Assembly: GCA_963717155.1 (NCBI GenBank)
Contig: OY970326.1
Location: 1,054,001 to 1,118,000 of the forward strand
Length of the DNA stretch: 64,000 nucleotides
Source: G963717155 sp963717155
Lineage (GTDB): Bacteria > Actinomycetota > Thermoleophilia > Gaiellales > JALYLC01
Reading direction: 5' to 3'
In this document: one piece after another, positions 37,334-44,954 of the stretch
Numbering within the stretch: the stretch's first letter is position 1
How the letters are laid out: each line of letters starts with the position of its first letter
Program-made: the position numbers and the translations under genes
Notes under the pieces: model-generated
Told to the model about the DNA's origin: nothing
The model's input: only the letters and a program-made list of their open reading frames with translations
Databases searched by the model: none

Positions 37334-38418
37334 TGGCGCCAGTCCTCGTCGCCCCGCAGCGAGAGGCACAGGTGTGCGATGAGCTCGGCCGCCTGGTCGA
37401 GGTCGGCGAGCGAGCAGACCTCGGCCGGAGTGTGCATGTGCCGCAGCGGGATCGAGACGAGTGCGGTCGCGCTCGCCGAGAGGGCCCGGAGCGCGCCGTC
37501 GACGTCGGTGTGCGTCGAGGAGCCGCCCGCCAGAGCCTCGAGCTGCACGGTGATATCCGTCTCGGCCGCGGCCTCTGCGAGGCGCGCGTACAGCTTCGAG
37601 TTCAGACCGAGACCCCGCGTGAGCGTCGGGCCGCGGCCGGGCACCTGGAGGCTCGTCTTTCCCAGCTGGCCGCCCGGAATGTCGGACGCGTGGGTCACGT
37701 CGACGACGATCGAGACAGCGGGATCGACACGGTGCGCAGCGGCGCGGGCGCCGTCGCCGAGCGTCTCCTCGATGGCGCAGGCGCAGGCGACCACGGGCAC
37801 CGTGCCCCCGCCGCGCTCCGCGACGCGGCGCGCCGCCTCGAGGACGATCCAGGCCCCGACACGGTTGTCGAGCGCCTTGCCGGCGAGCTGATCGTTCGCC
37901 AGCTCGCGTGGCGTGGACGCAACCACCGCCGTGTCTCCGACGGCGACCAGACGGCGCGCATCGGCGGCGTCCGTGGCGCCGATGTCGACCCACAGCGAAT
38001 CGATCGTCGAGCGCGTCGGGCCGCCCTCCGGCGCCAGGTGGATCGGGAGCTTGCCGACGACGCCGGGAACGAGACGTCCGTCGGCCGTGCGCAGCTCGAC
38101 GTGCTGGCCGACCAGCACCTCGGCGTCCCATCCGCCGAGCGGCTGGATGCGCAGCTTCCCGGCGGACCCGCCCTCGCCCTCCTCGATATGCGAGACGATC
38201 AGGCCGATCTCGTCGATGTGCCCGAGCAGCAGGACGGCGGGCCCGTCGGGCGGGCCGACCGCGGCGAAGCTCGAACCGAGCACGTCGTGGTCGACGCGCG
38301 CGAACGTCTCGGCCTCGCGGCGCCAGACCTCGGCCGCGGGCCCTTCATGGCCGGATGGCCCGTGGGCGCGGAGCAGGTCGTGGAGGAAGCGGACGCGGTC
38401 GGGAGCGAGGTCGGTCAT
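37330..38418 (-). CDS. M42 family aminopeptidase (glutamyl aminopeptidase/FrvX type)
   Basis: 362-aa di-metal aminopeptidase. Metal-binding features: LLGHIDEIGL (His-x-Asp), the bridging Asp in AGKALDNRVGAW, the catalytic EE in AIEETLGDGA, Asp in VVDVTHASD, and the last His in IPLRHMHTPAEV. Family members trim peptides in the cytoplasm as large tetrahedral complexes. The ATG at 38418 follows a TACCGT element by 8 nt, so the message may be leaderless. Forms a two-gene unit with the arginase-family gene. Confidence 0.9.
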   Translation of the reverse strand: MTDLAPDRVRFLHDLLRAHGPSGHEGPAAEVWRREAETFARVDHDVLGSSFAAVGPPDGPAVLLLGHIDEIGLIVSHIEEGEGGSAGKLRIQPLGGWDAEVLVGQHVELRTADGRLVPGVVGKLPIHLAPEGGPTRSTIDSLWVDIGATDAADARRLVAVGDTAVVASTPRELANDQLAGKALDNRVGAWIVLEAARRVAERGGGTVPVVACACAIEETLGDGARAAAHRVDPAVSIVVDVTHASDIPGGQLGKTSLQVPGRGPTLTRGLGLNSKLYARLAEAAAETDITVQLEALAGGSSTHTDVDGALRALSASATALVSIPLRHMHTPAEVCSLADLDQAAELIAHLCLSLRGDEDWRQ

Positions 38419-38478
38419 GGCGGCGCACGGTATCCCCGATCGTCGCAGCGCTCGCCGCAGACCCGCGATGATCCGGGC

Positions 38479-39364
38479 GTGAGCTTCGCCGACCTCGTCA
38501 GTGGCCCGACCCCTGCGCTCGCGGACGGCGCGATGGGAACGATGCTGTTCGAGTACGGCCTGAGCTTCGGGGAGGCGCCGGAGACCTGGAACCTTCTCCA
38601 CCCGGAGCTCGTGCGCAAGGTGCACCGCGGCTACCTGGAAGCCGGCGCCCAGGTCGTGCTGACGAACACGTTCGGCGGCAACCGTTCGCGCCTCGCCATG
38701 CACAACCTCGAGGAGCGCGTGCCCGAGCTCAACCGCACCGCCGCGGTCCTGGCCCGCTCCGAGGTCGATCAGGGCGGCTGGAACGCGCTCGTGGCCGGCG
38801 ACATCGGGCCGACCGGTGAGATCTTCGAGCCTCTCGGCACGCTCTCGTTCGACGATGCAGTCGACATCTTCGCCGAGCAGGCGACCGCGCTCGCCGGGGG
38901 CGGTGTCGACCTGTTCTGGGTCGAGACGCTCGCCGCGATCGAGGAGGGCAACGCCGCGCTCGAGGGCATCCGCCGCGTCGCCCCGGACGTTCCGGTGATC
39001 GTGACCATGACGTTCGACACGCACGGGCGCACGATGATGGGGCTGACGCCCGAGGACGCGTGCGCCGGGTTGACCGGGAACGGTGCGAGCGCGGTCGGTG
39101 GCAACTGCGGGAACGGGTCGGCCGAGGTGCTCGCGGTGGTCTCGCGCATGCACGCGGTTGCGCCGCCGGGGACGCCGATCGTCGCGAAGGCGAACGCCGG
39201 CGTGCCGCACGCTCGCCGGAGATCGCGCGGCCTACCCGGGCACGCCGGCCGACTCGGCGGAGTACGCGCGCGCCGCGCGGGATGCCGGTGCCAGCCTGAT
39301 CGGCGGCTGCTGCGGCACGACGCCCGAGCACCTCGCCGCGATGCGCGACGCACTCGCCGGCTGA
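38479..39364 (+). CDS. Homocysteine S-methyltransferase family protein (BHMT/MetH-N type), one frameshift
   Basis: About 295 aa. TIM-barrel enzyme that uses zinc to activate homocysteine and move a methyl group to it. ADGAMGTML opens the barrel, LTNTFGGNR follows, and the zinc cysteines are in GGNCGNG and GGCCGTTPEH. A 1-nt shift near 39213, after NAGVPH, separates the last 50 residues. The GTG start is 6 nt after GATGAT, a weak -10. It converges on a second family member with only 5 nt between their stops. The methyl donor could be betaine or another methylated compound. Confidence 0.85.
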
Positions 39365-39369
39365 GGCTG

Positions 39370-40293
39370 TCACCCGTACGCCTCGGCGATCTCGTGGATC
39401 GAGGCCGGGCCGATGCCGCAGCAGCCGCCCACGATGCGCGCACCCGCCGCGATCCACTCCCCGACGGCCTCGAGCGCGAGCCGGTCGGACCCGAGCGTGA
39501 CCCAGCCCCGGTCGTTGCCGTCCCACACCCGTCCGCCGTTGGGGTACGCCACGAGGGGCAGGTCGGTTGCCGTCGCTGCGCGTCGCAGGAGCTCGGGCAC
39601 GTGCTCGGGCGCGCTGCAGTTCACGCCGACCGCGACGACGGACTCGCCGGTGGTGGCCGCGGCCACGGCAAGCTCGATCGGCTCGCCGTGGTAGGTCGAC
39701 TCGCCGTCGCGGCAGGTGAAGGAGATCCACGAGGGCGGTGCCGACAGCCGGTCGAGCAGGTCGGCGAGGATCGCGGCCTCGTCGGCGCGAGGGATCGTCT
39801 CGCACGCGATGCAGTCGGGTCCGGCCGAGAGCAGAACGCGAAGTCGACGCTCGTGGAACGCCTCGAGCTCGGCGACGTCCACGTCGCCGTAGTCGCCGGA
39901 GTACTCCTGCCCCTCGCGCAGGATCGCGCCGTACGGGCCGATCGACGCGGCGACGAGGGTCTCGGCGACTTCGGGCTCCTCGAGGGCGACCCGGACCCGC
40001 GCGTGCTGCGCGAGCTCGACGCTGCGTGCCAACAGCTCCTCGGCGTTGGTCTCCGACACTCCCGCGCCCGCGTACGATTCGACGCTCGCCTGGTAGCTGG
40101 CGCTGATCGCGACCCGCGCGCCCGCGCGCATGTACGCAGCGTGGGTCTGCTCGATCGCGGAGGGCTCGTCGCGCAGCAGGCGTGCGGACCACAACCCGTC
40201 GGTCAGGTCGTGTCCCTGGGCTTCCAGCTCGGTGGCGAGCCCGCCGTCGATCACGACGGGGCGGTTGGTGGCGAGCATGTCGGCGAGGCTCAT
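39370..40293 (-). CDS. mmuM: Homocysteine S-methyltransferase, MmuM-like
   Basis: 307-aa enzyme resembling S-methylmethionine:homocysteine methyltransferase. VIDGGLATELEAQGHDL is the hallmark start, the first zinc Cys is in GVNCSAPEHV and the pair is in IVGGCCGIGPASIHEI. A TTG at 40308 would extend it by 5 codons into the upstream MFS gene; I take the ATG at 40293, 7 nt after that stop. It is the convergent partner of the other methyltransferase gene and differs from it throughout, so the two probably use different methyl donors. Confidence 0.85.
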   Translation of the reverse strand: MSLADMLATNRPVVIDGGLATELEAQGHDLTDGLWSARLLRDEPSAIEQTHAAYMRAGARVAISASYQASVESYAGAGVSETNAEELLARSVELAQHARVRVALEEPEVAETLVAASIGPYGAILREGQEYSGDYGDVDVAELEAFHERRLRVLLSAGPDCIACETIPRADEAAILADLLDRLSAPPSWISFTCRDGESTYHGEPIELAVAAATTGESVVAVGVNCSAPEHVPELLRRAATATDLPLVAYPNGGRVWDGNDRGWVTLGSDRLALEAVGEWIAAGARIVGGCCGIGPASIHEIAEAYG

Positions 40294-40300
40294 GCTCCCG

Positions 40301-41569
40301 TCAGTCAAGCACGCGCGGAGGCAGCTCGACGAACTTGACGTCCTCGAACCGATCGAGCCGACGCAGGACGGGGAAGCGCCACGCCCAGACAGCGGCGACC
40401 ACGATCGACAGCAGCCCGCCCACGATCACCGCGGGCACCGCGCCGATCAGCGCTGCGGCGACGCCCGACTCGAAGGCGCCGAGCTCGTTCGAGCCGCCGA
40501 TGAACACCCGCTCGACGGCTCCGACGCGCCCGCGCATCTCCGGAGGCGTGAGCAGGGGCTGCAGGCTCGAGCGGATCAGCACGCTGAACATGTCGGCGCC
40601 CGCGAGCGCGGCGAGTGCGACGAGCGAGAGTGCGAAGCTTCGTGACACGCCGAAGACAATGGTGAACACGCCGTACAGGGCGACGGCGATGAACAGCGTG
40701 GGGCCGACCCGGCGGCGTACGGGTCGGACGGAGAGCACCAGCCCGACGACGACCGCACCCGCACCGGGCGCGGCGCGCAGGATCCCGTTCCCCAGCGCGC
40801 CGACGTGCAGGATGTCGCTCGAGAAGACCGGCAGGAGCGCGTAGACGCCACCGAACAGGACGGCGGCCAGGTCGAGCGAGATCGCGCCCAGGAGGGCGCG
40901 CGAGGCGAGGATGAGCCGGATGCCACCGAATGCGTCACGCAGCGTCGCGGGACGCGTCTCGGGCCCGACGTGCGCGCGACCGAGCGAGCGTGGCACGAGC
41001 ATGACAAGGACGGAGGAGATGAGCACGGCGATCGCACACCCGATGTAGGGCGCCGGGTTCGAGATCTGCTGGGCGAGCCCGCTCGCGGCAGGCCCGAGCA
41101 CGCTCGCCGTCTGCCAGGTGACCGCGCTCATCGCGACGACGCGCGGCAGCGCGATCGGTTCCACCGAAGCCGCCAGCAGCGGGTTGAACGCGGGCTGCGT
41201 GAACGACTGCGCGCACCCCAGCACGAGCGCGAGCGCGTACAGGGGCAGCGCCTGGCCGTCGCCGCTCGCGGCGTCGAGCGCAAGCGCGAGCGCCGTCGCC
41301 GCCATGGCGAGGAGCCCACCCAGCGTGACCACTCGTCGGTCGAAGCGGTCGGAGAGCTGGCCCGCCGGGATCGCCAGGAGCACGGCCGGAACGAACTCGG
41401 CGAGGCCGATCAGACCGAGCGTCAGCGGGTCGTGCGTGCGCTGGTAGCCCTGCCAGCCGAGCGTGGTCGTCAGCGCCGTCGTCGCGCCGGAGACGAGCAG
41501 CTCGGCGCCGAGCAGGAGCGCGATGCTCCGGTTCGCGAGCAGGTCGCGCGTCGACGGCCCCGCTGTCAC
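40301..41569 (-). CDS. MFS transporter (MFS_3/EntS-like exporter)
   Basis: 422-aa twelve-helix transporter. Motif A appears as GQLSDRFDRRVV between helices 2 and 3 and again weakly in the second half. SLQPLLTPPEMRGRVGAVER is the loop conserved in the EntS-type exporter group. Members pump out siderophores or small drugs, but no siderophore genes are nearby. GTG start at 41569; just upstream is a tiny membrane gene on the same strand. Confidence 0.85.
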   Translation of the reverse strand: MTAGPSTRDLLANRSIALLLGAELLVSGATTALTTTLGWQGYQRTHDPLTLGLIGLAEFVPAVLLAIPAGQLSDRFDRRVVTLGGLLAMAATALALALDAASGDGQALPLYALALVLGCAQSFTQPAFNPLLAASVEPIALPRVVAMSAVTWQTASVLGPAASGLAQQISNPAPYIGCAIAVLISSVLVMLVPRSLGRAHVGPETRPATLRDAFGGIRLILASRALLGAISLDLAAVLFGGVYALLPVFSSDILHVGALGNGILRAAPGAGAVVVGLVLSVRPVRRRVGPTLFIAVALYGVFTIVFGVSRSFALSLVALAALAGADMFSVLIRSSLQPLLTPPEMRGRVGAVERVFIGGSNELGAFESGVAAALIGAVPAVIVGGLLSIVVAAVWAWRFPVLRRLDRFEDVKFVELPPRVLD

Positions 41570-41576
41570 AGCTGGG

Positions 41577-41711
41577 TCAGAATCCGCCTGCGAGATGGAT
41601 CGCGACGATCACCGTCACGAGCACGACGAGTCCGACGAGCAGCGTGATCGCGAGTCCAACCGCTGCCGCGAGCGCGACCACCGCTGCTCCGGCAGCCGCG
41701 GCGAATCCCAT
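41577..41711 (-). CDS. Small membrane protein, 44 aa or longer
   Basis: ATG 41711 to TGA 41577 encodes a strongly hydrophobic peptide of two Ala/Val/Leu segments ending in IHLAGGF. The same frame stays open upstream to about 41798 and reads as a basic, arginine-rich stretch followed by LASLLAV, but has no ATG, GTG or TTG. A full protein of about 70 residues starting at GTG 41805 would need one frameshift. It sits between the ROK kinase and the MFS gene, all leftward. Function unknown; holin-like small proteins have a similar look. Confidence 0.45.
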   Translation of the reverse strand: MGFAAAAGAAVVALAAAVGLAITLLVGLVVLVTVIVAIHLAGGF

Positions 41712-41811
41712 GACCGCAAGCAGGGACGCGAGGCCGCGGCCGACCCTGCCTGAACGCCGACCCGCAAGCTGCTCCAGGTCTCGAGCCTGCCGCCTCGCAG
41801 ATCACGTGTCG

Positions 41812-42816
41812 TCAGGTCTGCCGTGCCGCTCTCCGCGCCCGCGCGCTGCGCTGCGGAGCGATGAGGGTCGCGCCGATCGCGCCCCCGAGATCGCCGAGAC
41901 TTGCGGTGAGGACGACAGGTGGGCGTTCATCGACGAAGAGGTGCGGGAGCATCGCCTCGAGGATGCGGTCGGCATAGGGCTGGCCCAGGCGGGATCCGAG
42001 ACCGCCGCCGATCACGATGGCCTCGATGTCGAGCAGGTTGACGGCCGACGCGACTCCGGCGCCGAGCGCGAGCAGGGCTCGTTCGATGAGCTCGTGAGCG
42101 AGCCCGTCGCCCTCCTCGAGCGCCTCGGCCCAGACCCCGCTCGCGAGCCGGGTCTTGCCGCGACGCACCATGATCTTGAAGAGCTGCGTCTGCCTGCCCT
42201 CATCGTGGAGCCTGCGCGCGTGCAGCTCCATCGACCCGCGTCCGGCGTACGCCTCGAGACAGCCGCGCCGCCCGCACGTGCACTGGGCCCCTCCCCGGCG
42301 TACGACCATGTGGCCGATCTCGCCGGCCGAGCCACGTCCCTCCCAGCGCTTGCCGTTCAGGATCAGGCCGCCGCCGACGCCGGTGCCCCAGAACACCCCG
42401 AGCAGGTCGCGGTACGGCTCGCCCGCGCCGAGCTCGAACTCCGCGAGCGTTGCGACGTCGACGTCGTTGCCGACCGCAACGGGGGCGCCGAGCGCCTTCC
42501 CGAGCGTTGCGGCGACCGGGAACGGCGCGATCCAGTTCGGGATGTTGCCCACGTGTCCGACGGTGCCCGCCTTCGGATCGGTCACGCCCGGGGAGCCGAC
42601 GCCGATGCCGCTCAGGCTCGACGTCGGCACGCCCGCAGCCTCCGCCGCCTCGCGAAGCGCGCCGATCATCTCCTCGGCGACCGCCTGCGGGCCGCCCTCG
42701 AGCGGGGTCGCGGTGCGGGCCTGGCCTCGTACCTCGTGATCGGGGCCGACGATGACCGCCTGGATCTTCGTCCCTCCGAGATCGATTCCGCCACGCAGGG
42801 GTGTGGGGTGCTCCAT
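41812..42816 (-). CDS. ROK family sugar kinase (glucokinase-like)
   Basis: 334-aa kinase of the ROK family. The phosphate loop is GGIDLGGTKIQAVIV (about residues 9-23), the catalytic Asp is in AVGNDVDVATLAE, and the zinc motif CTCGRRGCLEAYAG is complete. FWGTGVGGGLILNGKRWEG supports glucokinase-type activity. The ATG at 42816 follows TAACGT by 8 nt, hinting at a leaderless message. A second, non-ROK glucokinase-like gene lies at 55790, so the window carries two possible glucose kinases; one may serve another hexose. Confidence 0.88.
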   Translation of the reverse strand: MEHPTPLRGGIDLGGTKIQAVIVGPDHEVRGQARTATPLEGGPQAVAEEMIGALREAAEAAGVPTSSLSGIGVGSPGVTDPKAGTVGHVGNIPNWIAPFPVAATLGKALGAPVAVGNDVDVATLAEFELGAGEPYRDLLGVFWGTGVGGGLILNGKRWEGRGSAGEIGHMVVRRGGAQCTCGRRGCLEAYAGRGSMELHARRLHDEGRQTQLFKIMVRRGKTRLASGVWAEALEEGDGLAHELIERALLALGAGVASAVNLLDIEAIVIGGGLGSRLGQPYADRILEAMLPHLFVDERPPVVLTASLGDLGGAIGATLIAPQRSARARRAARQT

Positions 42817-42843
42817 GCCGTCGAACGTTACCGCCGCACCCAC

Positions 42844-42849
42844 TAGGCT
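42844..42849 (+). promoter_or_regulatory. -10 element (TAGGCT) for a leaderless deaminase gene
   Basis: TAGGCT ends exactly 6 nt before the GTG at 42856; no Shine-Dalgarno sequence is present. Confidence 0.5.
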
Positions 42850-42855
42850 CCGCGC

Positions 42856-43416
42856 GTGCACGACCTGGACCCGCGTCGTCCCGACCTCCGAGCCGGAGCT
42901 CGCCGCCCCACGCGCGAGGAGTACTTCATGCTCCTGGCCGTCGCGACGCGTCAGCGAGCCGAGTGCCTGGGCCGCCACGTCGGCGCGGTGCTCGTCCGCG
43001 ACGGGCGCATCATCGCGACCGGGTACAACGGCACGCCGCGCGGCTTTCCGCGATGCAACGCGGACGAGCGCGGGTGCCACCGCTGTGCCGAGCCCGAGCA
43101 GTATCCCTCGGGTACGGGGTACGACGTATGCATCTGCGTGCACGCGGAGCAGAACGCGCTCTTGCAGGCGGCTCGTCTCGGCTACACCTCGGACGGCGCG
43201 GACTGCTACACGACGCTCCGACCCTGTTTCGGGTGCCTCAAGGAGTTGCACCAGGGAGGCATCGCCAGCGTCCGCTACCTGAACGAATGGGCGCCGGCAC
43301 CGCCGCGGCTACGGGCCGCGTACGACGAGCTGCTGGCGCAGCTCGCCGCGCACGACGTGCGTGTCGAGGAGCTCGCGCTCGACCCGGCGCTCCTCGACCT
43401 GCGCGGAGCCGCTTGA
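42856..43416 (+). CDS. dCMP deaminase family protein (ComE-type zinc deaminase)
   Basis: 186-aa zinc-dependent deaminase that converts dCMP to dUMP for dTTP synthesis, or a related cytidine-type substrate. The zinc site is CVHAEQNALL (His-Ala-Glu) and TLRPCFGCLKEL (Cys-x-x-Cys). GYNGTPRGFPRCNADERGCH is the nucleotide-binding and extra cysteine region of the dCMP group. The GTG start lies 6 nt after TAGGCT. Only 3 nt separate it from a tiny membrane gene. Confidence 0.9.
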   Translation: MHDLDPRRPDLRAGARRPTREEYFMLLAVATRQRAECLGRHVGAVLVRDGRIIATGYNGTPRGFPRCNADERGCHRCAEPEQYPSGTGYDVCICVHAEQNALLQAARLGYTSDGADCYTTLRPCFGCLKELHQGGIASVRYLNEWAPAPPRLRAAYDELLAQLAAHDVRVEELALDPALLDLRGAA

Positions 43417-43419
43417 GCC

Positions 43420-43575
43420 ATGCGGATGGCGGGCCTCTTCCTGGCGCTGGCCATCGGGCTCGCCGTGATCGCCGGCATGGCCGCGCACGCGCATCGCTGG
43501 GTGGTCGCCGTCACCGCCGGCGTGCTCGCGCTGTGGCTGGCGAGCCTGGCGGTGCGTGGAGCGAGACATCGTTGA
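43420..43575 (+). CDS. Small two-helix membrane protein, 51 aa
   Basis: ATG 43420 to TGA 43575 encodes 51 residues: MRMAGLFLALAIGLAVIAGM forms one hydrophobic segment, AHAHRW a short polar turn, and a second segment rich in Val/Ala/Leu follows, ending RGARHR. Composition and third-position GC match the flanking genes. It trails the deaminase gene by 3 nt, so the two are probably co-transcribed. The last codons overlap the sigma-gene -35 element. Function unknown. Confidence 0.65.
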   Translation: MRMAGLFLALAIGLAVIAGMAAHAHRWVVAVTAGVLALWLASLAVRGARHR

Positions 43576-43601
43576 GGTGGTCGCCGAAGTCTTGCTACAG
43601 T
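43572..43601 (+). promoter_or_regulatory. Promoter of the sigma factor gene
   Basis: TTGAGG (43572-43577) and TACAGT (43596-43601) are separated by 18 nt, a good vegetative promoter. It would give a leader of about 70 nt that is unusually AT-rich for this genome (43613-43676) before the sigma start. Confidence 0.6.
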
Positions 43602-43677
43602 GGTTAGAAGGAACCAGGTTTGACTAATCTGTTTCTCTTTTACCCATGTTTCCCAATACTTCGTTAGGGTGAGATGT

Positions 43678-44586
43678 ATGGCCACTCGTGAGCACTCCAT
43701 CTCCACCCGCTCCCGCCAGCAGCTCGGCGGAAAGGCTAGTCTTGTGAGTGGGCACACCGGAAACCCGCTGCGCCGCCTCGAAAACTCACGCATGGCAGAA
43801 GCCAAGCCAAGCGAGCTGCAGGACATCTGGCGCCGGTACAAGGCGAATGGCGGCCAGGATCTGCGGGATCGCCTCATCCTGACGTACGCGCCGCTGGTGA
43901 AGTACGTGGCGGGGCGGCTCGGGACTGGCCTCCCGGCGCACGTCGAGGAAGGCGACCTCATCTCGTACGGCCTGCTCGGGCTGATCGGCGCGATCGAGCG
44001 CTACGAGCTCGACCGCGATGTCAAGTTCGAGACCTACGCGATCGCTCGCATCAAGGGCTCGATCATCGACGAGCTCCGCTCGCTCGACTGGGTTCCGCGC
44101 TCGGTGCGCAGCCGCGCCCGCGAGATCGAGCGCGCGATGGTCGAGCTGGAGCACCGGCTCAAGCGCGTCCCGTCCGACGAGGAGATCGCGAGCGAGATCG
44201 GCATCAGCGAGCATGACCTGCAGGACAGCCTGACCCAGATCTCACGCAGCTCGATCGCTGCCCTCGACGAGCTATGGACGATCTCGTCGACCGGCGGCGA
44301 CACCGTCTCGCTGATCGACACGATCGAGGATCCGAACGCCGACGACCCGTCGAAAGCGCTCGATCAGGTGCAGGTGAAGCAGGCACTCGGCGAGGCGATC
44401 CAGCGGCTCCCGGAGCGCGAGCGCCTCGTGGTCTCGCTCTACTACTACGAGGAGCTGACGCTCCGCGAGATCGGCGAGGTGCTCGGGGTGACCGAGTCGC
44501 GTGTCTCGCAGCTCCACACGAAGGCGATCCTGCGCCTGAAGGTGCGCCTGCAGGGTTCGCTCGAGCGCGCAGCGCTCGAGCGCTGA
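43678..44586 (+). CDS. RNA polymerase sigma factor, FliA/WhiG (sigma-28) type
   Basis: 302-aa group 3 sigma factor. Region 2 shows RLILTYAPLVKYVAGRLG and GDLISYGLLGLIGAIERYEL, then FETYAIARIKGSIIDELRSL and DWVPRSVR, all diagnostic for FliA/WhiG. Region 4 ends with the helix-turn-helix LTLREIGEVLGVTESRVSQL. Such factors direct flagellar or cell-differentiation genes. I take ATG 43678, with GGTGAG 5 nt upstream; GTG 43669 and ATG 43792 are alternatives, and the first 40 residues are not conserved. No flagellar genes or anti-sigma factor (FlgM) are visible nearby. Confidence 0.9.
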   Translation: MATREHSISTRSRQQLGGKASLVSGHTGNPLRRLENSRMAEAKPSELQDIWRRYKANGGQDLRDRLILTYAPLVKYVAGRLGTGLPAHVEEGDLISYGLLGLIGAIERYELDRDVKFETYAIARIKGSIIDELRSLDWVPRSVRSRAREIERAMVELEHRLKRVPSDEEIASEIGISEHDLQDSLTQISRSSIAALDELWTISSTGGDTVSLIDTIEDPNADDPSKALDQVQVKQALGEAIQRLPERERLVVSLYYYEELTLREIGEVLGVTESRVSQLHTKAILRLKVRLQGSLERAALER

Positions 44587-44610
44587 CCCTTTAGAGCGCA
44601 TGTCGGAATG

Positions 44611-44842
44611 CCCGCGGTGTCTGGAGCGCCTGGATCGTCCTGCGCTCTGGGGTCTGTGCTCGTTCCTCGCGTCGACCCCAGACCTCCGGCGACCCGGATC
44701 CCGCTGACGACGGTGCCTGGTCTCCGGACAGCGGTCGCTGCGCGGGCTCCGGGGCTTCGCAGGGACGCCGGCCGGCTCTCGAACAGGCCACCAGCCTGCC
44801 CTTCGAGCCAGCCGACGCCCCCGCTCGCTCCAGACACCCCGG
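44611..44842. ncRNA. Candidate structured RNA in the sigma/EF-G-like intergenic gap
   Basis: The gap 44587-44954 holds no convincing protein gene. A perfect 13-bp inverted repeat, GGTGTCTGGAGCG (44616-44628) with CGCTCCAGACACC (44826-44838), closes a segment of about 197 nt. Inside are a 9-bp stem (44646-44654 with 44674-44682), a 6-bp stem (44701-44706 with 44729-44734) and an irregular hairpin (44774-44787 with 44795-44809). That arrangement suggests a multibranched RNA. It lacks the known sequence signatures of SRP RNA, RNase P RNA and tmRNA. Strand and function are unknown. Confidence 0.4.
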
Positions 44843-44896
44843 CCAGGACGCGCTCATTCCGAAATGAGCTCTTGCGCGGAGTTCCTCTCGATCCTC

Positions 44897-44939
44897 CGCC
44901 GAGCGCGGGGTAGTATCGCCCTAAGGAAAACCCTCGGCG
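44897..44939 (+). promoter_or_regulatory. -10 element flanked by an inverted repeat, upstream of the EF-G-like gene
   Basis: TAGTAT (44911-44916) is a good -10 about 40 nt before the EF-G-like start. CGCCGAG (44897-44903) and CTCGGCG (44933-44939) form a 7-bp inverted repeat around it, a possible regulator site. No clear -35 is seen. Confidence 0.35.
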
Positions 44940-44954
44940 CAGAGGAGGTCCCGG

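Noticed and set aside
44600..44707. A 35-codon plus-strand frame starting MSECPRCLERL with a CxxC motif.
   Set aside because: It lies within the inverted-repeat region, has no ribosome site or suitable -10, and is too short to support without homologues.
44611..44842. Reading the structured region as SRP RNA, RNase P RNA or tmRNA.
   Set aside because: The conserved GGAAGGAAGCAGCC-type, GAGGAAAGTCC-type and terminal tmRNA sequences are missing.
44591..44857. An 88-codon minus-strand frame across the same gap.
   Set aside because: Composition is low-complexity Arg/Ala/Pro, no start signal is seen, and the stem pairing explains the sequence better.
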